Made by a program: the position numbers and the translations under genes. The notes beneath the pieces were generated by a model that saw only the letters and a program-made list of their open reading frames with translations, made no database searches and was not told the origin of the DNA. DNA of 64,000 bases from CALJDF01 sp038121105 (GTDB lineage Bacteria; Pseudomonadota; Alphaproteobacteria; SHVP01): contig JAYONB010000013.1 of NCBI GenBank assembly GCA_038121105.1, positions 6,211 through 70,210 on the forward strand, written 5' to 3'. Positions 60,777-64,000 of the stretch are shown one piece after another; position 1 is the stretch's first letter; each line of letters opens with the position of its first letter.

Positions 60777-60842
60777 GTAAGCCACGCAGAATTGCGGCGG
60801 ATCAACGTCTCATCCCCATGCGATCTGTCAGGATGTCGCCAT

Positions 60843-61679
60843 ATGGCGGATGGTCCCGGCAAAGCCTTTACCCTGCTCGACGCGTATGCACCGGTCGAAG
60901 TGGCGCGACGCGTGGAAAGTGCGGGCGTTGCCAAAGCGGCCTTGGGAATCGTCCCGACCATGGCGCTTGGTGCCCTGGCTGGCGCCTTCATTGCGTTCGG
61001 GTCGCTTTTCTTTATGGTCGCCATCACCCAATCCGGTCTCGGATATGGCATCGAACGCCTGATCGGCGGAGTGTGTTTTTCACTTGGTCTGGTCCTGGTT
61101 GTCGTGGCCGGGGCCGAGCTTTTTACCGGCAACAACCTCATCGTGATTGCCTGGGCCGATCGAAAAATCTCGCTTAAACGCCTGATGCGCAACTGGGGCT
61201 TGGTTTATGTCGACAATTTTGTCGGCGCGGTGCTGATCGCCGTCATGGTCGTGCTGTCGGGTACCTTGGATACGGCCGACGGCGCGGTCGCCGACACCGC
61301 GACCCGTATCGCAACGGCAAAGGTCGCCTTGCCGTTCACCGAAGCGTTCTTCCGGGGCGTTTTGTGCAACGCGCTGGTGTGCCTCGCAGTGTGGTTGGCC
61401 ATGGCGGCTCACGCCGTGTCGGGCAAGATTCTCGCTATTCTCTTTCCTATCACGGCGTTTGTCGCGATGGGGTTCGAGCACTCGGTCGCCAATATGTTCC
61501 TGATCCCGTTAGGCATGCTGGTGTCGACCGATCCGGTAGCTGCGGGCCTGACCGTCGGTGGATTTGTCGCCAACCTCGTGCCCGTCACGCTTGGCAATTT
61601 TGTCGGCGGCAGCGTCTTTGTTGCGTTGGTCTATTACGTCATTTACGTCCGCGGTGTGCGGTCGCAAGATACATCCTGA
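60843..61679 (+). CDS. Formate/nitrite transporter family channel
   Basis: The 278-residue membrane protein from ATG 60843 matches FocA/NirC: GALAGAFIAFGSLFFMVA, GAELFTGNNLIVIAWADRKIS, FRGVLCNALVCLAVWLAMAA and FEHSVANMFLIPLGM, each a known family segment. It may move formate, nitrite or hydrosulfide. An inverted TGACA-N6-TGTCA lies upstream (60761-60776). Downstream genes are not obviously related. Confidence 0.9.
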   Translation: MADGPGKAFTLLDAYAPVEVARRVESAGVAKAALGIVPTMALGALAGAFIAFGSLFFMVAITQSGLGYGIERLIGGVCFSLGLVLVVVAGAELFTGNNLIVIAWADRKISLKRLMRNWGLVYVDNFVGAVLIAVMVVLSGTLDTADGAVADTATRIATAKVALPFTEAFFRGVLCNALVCLAVWLAMAAHAVSGKILAILFPITAFVAMGFEHSVANMFLIPLGMLVSTDPVAAGLTVGGFVANLVPVTLGNFVGGSVFVALVYYVIYVRGVRSQDTS

Positions 61680-61757
61680 CCGCCGGTTGCGCGGCATCGG
61701 TCGGGGGCGTAGTTTGCCGCCGATTTCCACCGCCCCGTTCGAGGAAGGATCTCCAAG

Positions 61758-62960
61758 ATGGGCTTCATTGCCGATTCGCTAGGTCGTATCAAGCCGTCCC
61801 CCACCATCGCCATCAGCGACTTGGCTCGCTCGCTCAAAGCCGAGGGGCGCGACGTCATCGGGCTCTCAGCCGGTGAGCCGGATTTCGACACCCCAGATCA
61901 TGTCAAGGCGGCCGCGAAGGCGGCGATCGACGCTGGTGATACGAAGTACACCGCGGTCGACGGCACCGCCGAGCTCAAGGCCGCAATCGCCGGCAAGTTC
62001 AAACGCGATAACGGCCTGACCTACGAAGCGTCGGAGATCTCCGTCGGTACCGGCGGCAAACAGGTCCTGTTCAACGCGCTCATGGCGACGGTAAACCCGG
62101 GCGACGAGGTCATCATTCCGGCGCCCTATTGGGTGAGTTATCCAGACATCGTGCTGCTGGCAGGTGGTCAACCCGTTATCGCCAAGGCGCCGGCCGCGAA
62201 GGGGTTCCGGTTGCAGCCGGAGGACCTGGAAAAGGCGATCACACCCAAAACAAAATGGTTCATTCTCAATTCGCCGAGCAACCCGTCCGGCACGGCCTAC
62301 GGCATCGACGAACTCAAGGCCCTGGGTGCAGTCCTGGAAAAGCACCCCAACGTCTGGGTGCTGAGTGACGACATATACGAACACCTCGTCTATGACGGAT
62401 TCGAATTCGCGACGATCGCGCAGGCCTGTCCGCAATTGCGGGACCGTGTCCTGACGCTGAACGGTGTGTCTAAGGCCTATGCGATGACCGGGTGGCGGAT
62501 CGGGTTTGCCGGCGGGCCGACCCAACTGATCAAGGCGATGGCGAAGCTTCAGTCGCAAAGCACGACGAACCCGTCGTCGATCAGCCAAGCGGCTGCCGTC
62601 GAGGCGTTGAACGGCCCCAGCGATTTTCTCAAGGACTGGGTAAAGACGTTTGCCGAACGGCGTGACCTCGTCGTCGGAATGTTGAATCAGGCCAGCGGTT
62701 TGGTTTGCCCGAACCCCGTCGGCGCCTTCTACGTCTATCCGTCCTGCGAGGCGTTGATCGGCAAGTCGACCCCGGAGGGTCAAAAAATCGAAAGCGACGA
62801 GGATTTCGGCAAGGCGTTGCTCGCCACCGAAGGCGTTGCCGTCGTTCATGGCGCCGCGTTCGGTCTAGAGCCGCACTTCCGCGTGTCCTATGCGACCTCG
62901 ACGGACGTGCTCAAGGATGCTTGCGAGCGCATTCAGCGGTTCTGCGCCAGCCTCAAATAG
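61758..62960 (+). CDS. PLP-dependent aminotransferase, aspartate aminotransferase (class Ib) type
   Basis: The 400-residue protein has GEPDFDTPDHV, YWVSYPDIVLLAGG, NSPSNPSGTAYG, SDDIYEHLVYDGF and the PLP Lys in NGVSKAYAMTGWRIGFAGG. The set matches the alphaproteobacterial AatA/AspB group (aspartate, sometimes prephenate). GAGGAAGGAT is a good ribosome site. It is followed by panE 26 bases later. Confidence 0.94.
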   Translation: MGFIADSLGRIKPSPTIAISDLARSLKAEGRDVIGLSAGEPDFDTPDHVKAAAKAAIDAGDTKYTAVDGTAELKAAIAGKFKRDNGLTYEASEISVGTGGKQVLFNALMATVNPGDEVIIPAPYWVSYPDIVLLAGGQPVIAKAPAAKGFRLQPEDLEKAITPKTKWFILNSPSNPSGTAYGIDELKALGAVLEKHPNVWVLSDDIYEHLVYDGFEFATIAQACPQLRDRVLTLNGVSKAYAMTGWRIGFAGGPTQLIKAMAKLQSQSTTNPSSISQAAAVEALNGPSDFLKDWVKTFAERRDLVVGMLNQASGLVCPNPVGAFYVYPSCEALIGKSTPEGQKIESDEDFGKALLATEGVAVVHGAAFGLEPHFRVSYATSTDVLKDACERIQRFCASLK

Positions 62961-62986
62961 CCAACCTCAATTAGAAAGACCGACAC

Positions 62987-63910
62987 ATGAAGATTGCCAT
63001 CATGGGCTCCGGCGGTGTCGGCGGCTATCTCGGCGCACGTCTAGCCGAACAGAATCACGACGTGACGTTCGTTGCACGGGGTGCCCATCTTGCCGCGATG
63101 AAGGCGAACGGTTTGCGTCTCGAAGACAAGACCCATCCGGTCACGATCAAGCCAGTCGATGCGACCGACGATCCGGCCGGCATCGGCGCCGTCGATGTGG
63201 TGATCTTCTCGGTCAAGGTGTACGACGCCAAAGCTGCGATCGATGCGATGAAGCCCTTGATCGGCCCCAACACGGTGGTGCTCGATGTGCTCAATGGGGT
63301 CGAAAGCCATACCTGGTTGGCTGATGCGTTCGGCGCCGCCCATGTCCTGCGTGGTTCGATCTACATTTCCTCGCATATTGCCGAACCCGGCGTGATCACC
63401 CATGAGACGCCTGGCGTGCGCTTAACCTTTGGCGCAATGGATCCGTTGGCGCGGCCCGCAGCGGACGCTTTGCACGAGGCGCTCCTGTCGATCGACGTAA
63501 AGTCGGTTGTGACGGACGACATCGATTCGGCGATTTGGTCGAAGATGGTCATGCTGACCGCGTTGAGCGGGGTGTGCTGCTTGTCCCGATTGCCGATCAG
63601 TGACGTTTTGGCGGCACCCGAGGGCGCGGCCGTCGTGCGCCGCGCGATGGAAGAGGTCGCCGCGGTTGCCGAAGCACGGAGCATCGTTTTGGAGCCTGGC
63701 GCACTGAAGGCCGTGCAAGGGTTCGACCCCGCCAACATCCCGGCTATCAAACCTTCCATGTTGGTTGATTTGGAACGCGGCAAGCCGCTTGAGATCGAAT
63801 GGTTGTCGGGCGCCATCGCACGCTTCGGTGCTGCTGCGGGGGTCGCCACGCCAACCCATGACGTCGTGTGGGGTGCGCTAAGGCCCTGGGCGAAGGGCCC
63901 GCCGCACTAA
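62987..63910 (+). CDS. panE: 2-dehydropantoate 2-reductase
   Basis: PanE reduces ketopantoate to pantoate with NADPH for pantothenate and CoA. The 307-residue protein has MGSGGVGGYLGARLAEQ, SVKVYD, and the catalytic Lys in SAIWSKMVMLTAL. The C-terminal NIPAIKPSMLVDLERGKPLEIEWLSG region is the family's substrate helix. The stop at 63910 is directly followed by transposase-like sequence. Confidence 0.92.
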   Translation: MKIAIMGSGGVGGYLGARLAEQNHDVTFVARGAHLAAMKANGLRLEDKTHPVTIKPVDATDDPAGIGAVDVVIFSVKVYDAKAAIDAMKPLIGPNTVVLDVLNGVESHTWLADAFGAAHVLRGSIYISSHIAEPGVITHETPGVRLTFGAMDPLARPAADALHEALLSIDVKSVVTDDIDSAIWSKMVMLTALSGVCCLSRLPISDVLAAPEGAAVVRRAMEEVAAVAEARSIVLEPGALKAVQGFDPANIPAIKPSMLVDLERGKPLEIEWLSGAIARFGAAAGVATPTHDVVWGALRPWAKGPPH

Positions 63911-63942
63911 CCAGGCTGTTCCGCCCTTTGCAACAGAGTCGC

Positions 63943-64000
63943 ACCATCGATGAGTTTACCCGCGAGTGCCTGGCGATCGAGGTTGCGCGCAGCCTGCGTC
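63943..64000 (+). mobile_element. Fragment of an IS3-type transposase (OrfB core), continues past window
   Basis: From 63943 the frame reads TIDEFTRECLAIEVARSLR without a stop to the window edge. This is the DDE core of IS3-family OrfB (the Asp of DEFTREC is a catalytic residue). The residues before it, from the panE stop to 63942, do not match the family, so an internal fragment was joined here or the element is degenerate. Its 3' extent is outside the window. Confidence 0.6.

Noticed and set aside
59617..60780. A 387-codon open frame on the + strand
   Set aside because: Antisense to uvrB, with low-complexity content and no family match; a composition shadow.
60706..60842. LexA box upstream of uvrB
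   Set aside because: No GTTC-N7-GTTC or GAAC-N7-GAAC is found in the spacer; only an unrelated TGACA/TGTCA repeat.

Overview
The window looks like a GC-rich alphaproteobacterial chromosome, probably a member of the Rhodospirillales. The evidence is a cytochrome bc1 operon (petABC) beside a divergent trmL, PetP/PetR-like MarR and OmpR regulators near ilvE, a BMFP/UbiK - YbjN - proC order, a MoxR-DUF58-DUF4159 operon, and a dense cluster of GANTC (CcrM-type) sites. This is inferred from gene content only; there is no rRNA gene in the window to place the organism. Most of the window is ordinary core genome, tightly packed, with many 4-base start/stop overlaps. I see no prophage and no CRISPR array.

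Layout. 1-5 kb: the end of a surface-polysaccharide/LPS cluster (sugar epimerase cut by the window edge, GmhA-like isomerase, WaaA, a WecA-type phosphotransferase). It faces a two-gene operon for a NusG/RfaH-like factor and a winged-helix regulator with a Rossmann-like domain; two tandem GTTCA-N5-TGAAC palindromes lie upstream. 5-10.8 kb: PAS hybrid histidine kinase, tRNA-Gln, DUF350 protein, trypsin-like protease, glutathionyl-hydroquinone-reductase-type GST, and two GNAT acetyltransferases. 10.8-17.5 kb: a MoxR ATPase operon with DUF58, DUF4159 and a second large membrane protein. 17.5-20.3 kb: DUF1285, CoA-type NUDIX, a small membrane protein and CCA-adding enzyme. 20.3-25.6 kb: two tandem secreted paralogues, hemF, trmL and petABC, which ends at a clear terminator.

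25.7-30.3 kb: mtnP-apt-mtnA followed by a fused class II aldolase/short-chain dehydrogenase. This could form a complete methylthioadenosine-to-DHAP shunt, with adenine salvaged by Apt and the aldehyde by-product reduced on the same polypeptide. A glyoxalase-family remnant follows. 30.6-36.5 kb: FAD oxidoreductase, dienelactone hydrolase, MaoC, YchF, Pth, L25 and PRPP synthetase. 36.6-38.8 kb: a carbonic anhydrase divergent from an SbtA-like bicarbonate carrier and an SbtB-like PII protein. 38.8-44.8 kb: lipoprotein, PgeF, MidA-like methyltransferase, Lgt, UbiK, YbjN, ProC and CsaA. 44.8-48.3 kb: EnvZ/OmpR-like pair, MarR regulator and ilvE. 48.3-53.4 kb: molybdopterin genes (moaE, moaD, moeA, mobB), pgsA and uvrC. 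53.7-58.5 kb: folB with a pteridine-reductase-like SDR, a Ca/Na antiporter, a split YeeE/YedE pair, a nitroreductase and a GNAT protein. 58.5-63.9 kb: uvrB, a formate/nitrite-type channel, an aminotransferase and panE. The last 60 bases encode a piece of an IS3-type transposase.

The best candidates for something under-described are the MTA shunt with its fused aldolase-dehydrogenase, the polysaccharide regulator with its double operator, the SbtAB-carbonic anhydrase module in a probable heterotroph, the tandem secreted paralogues, and the GANTC cluster at 42.8-43.0 kb.
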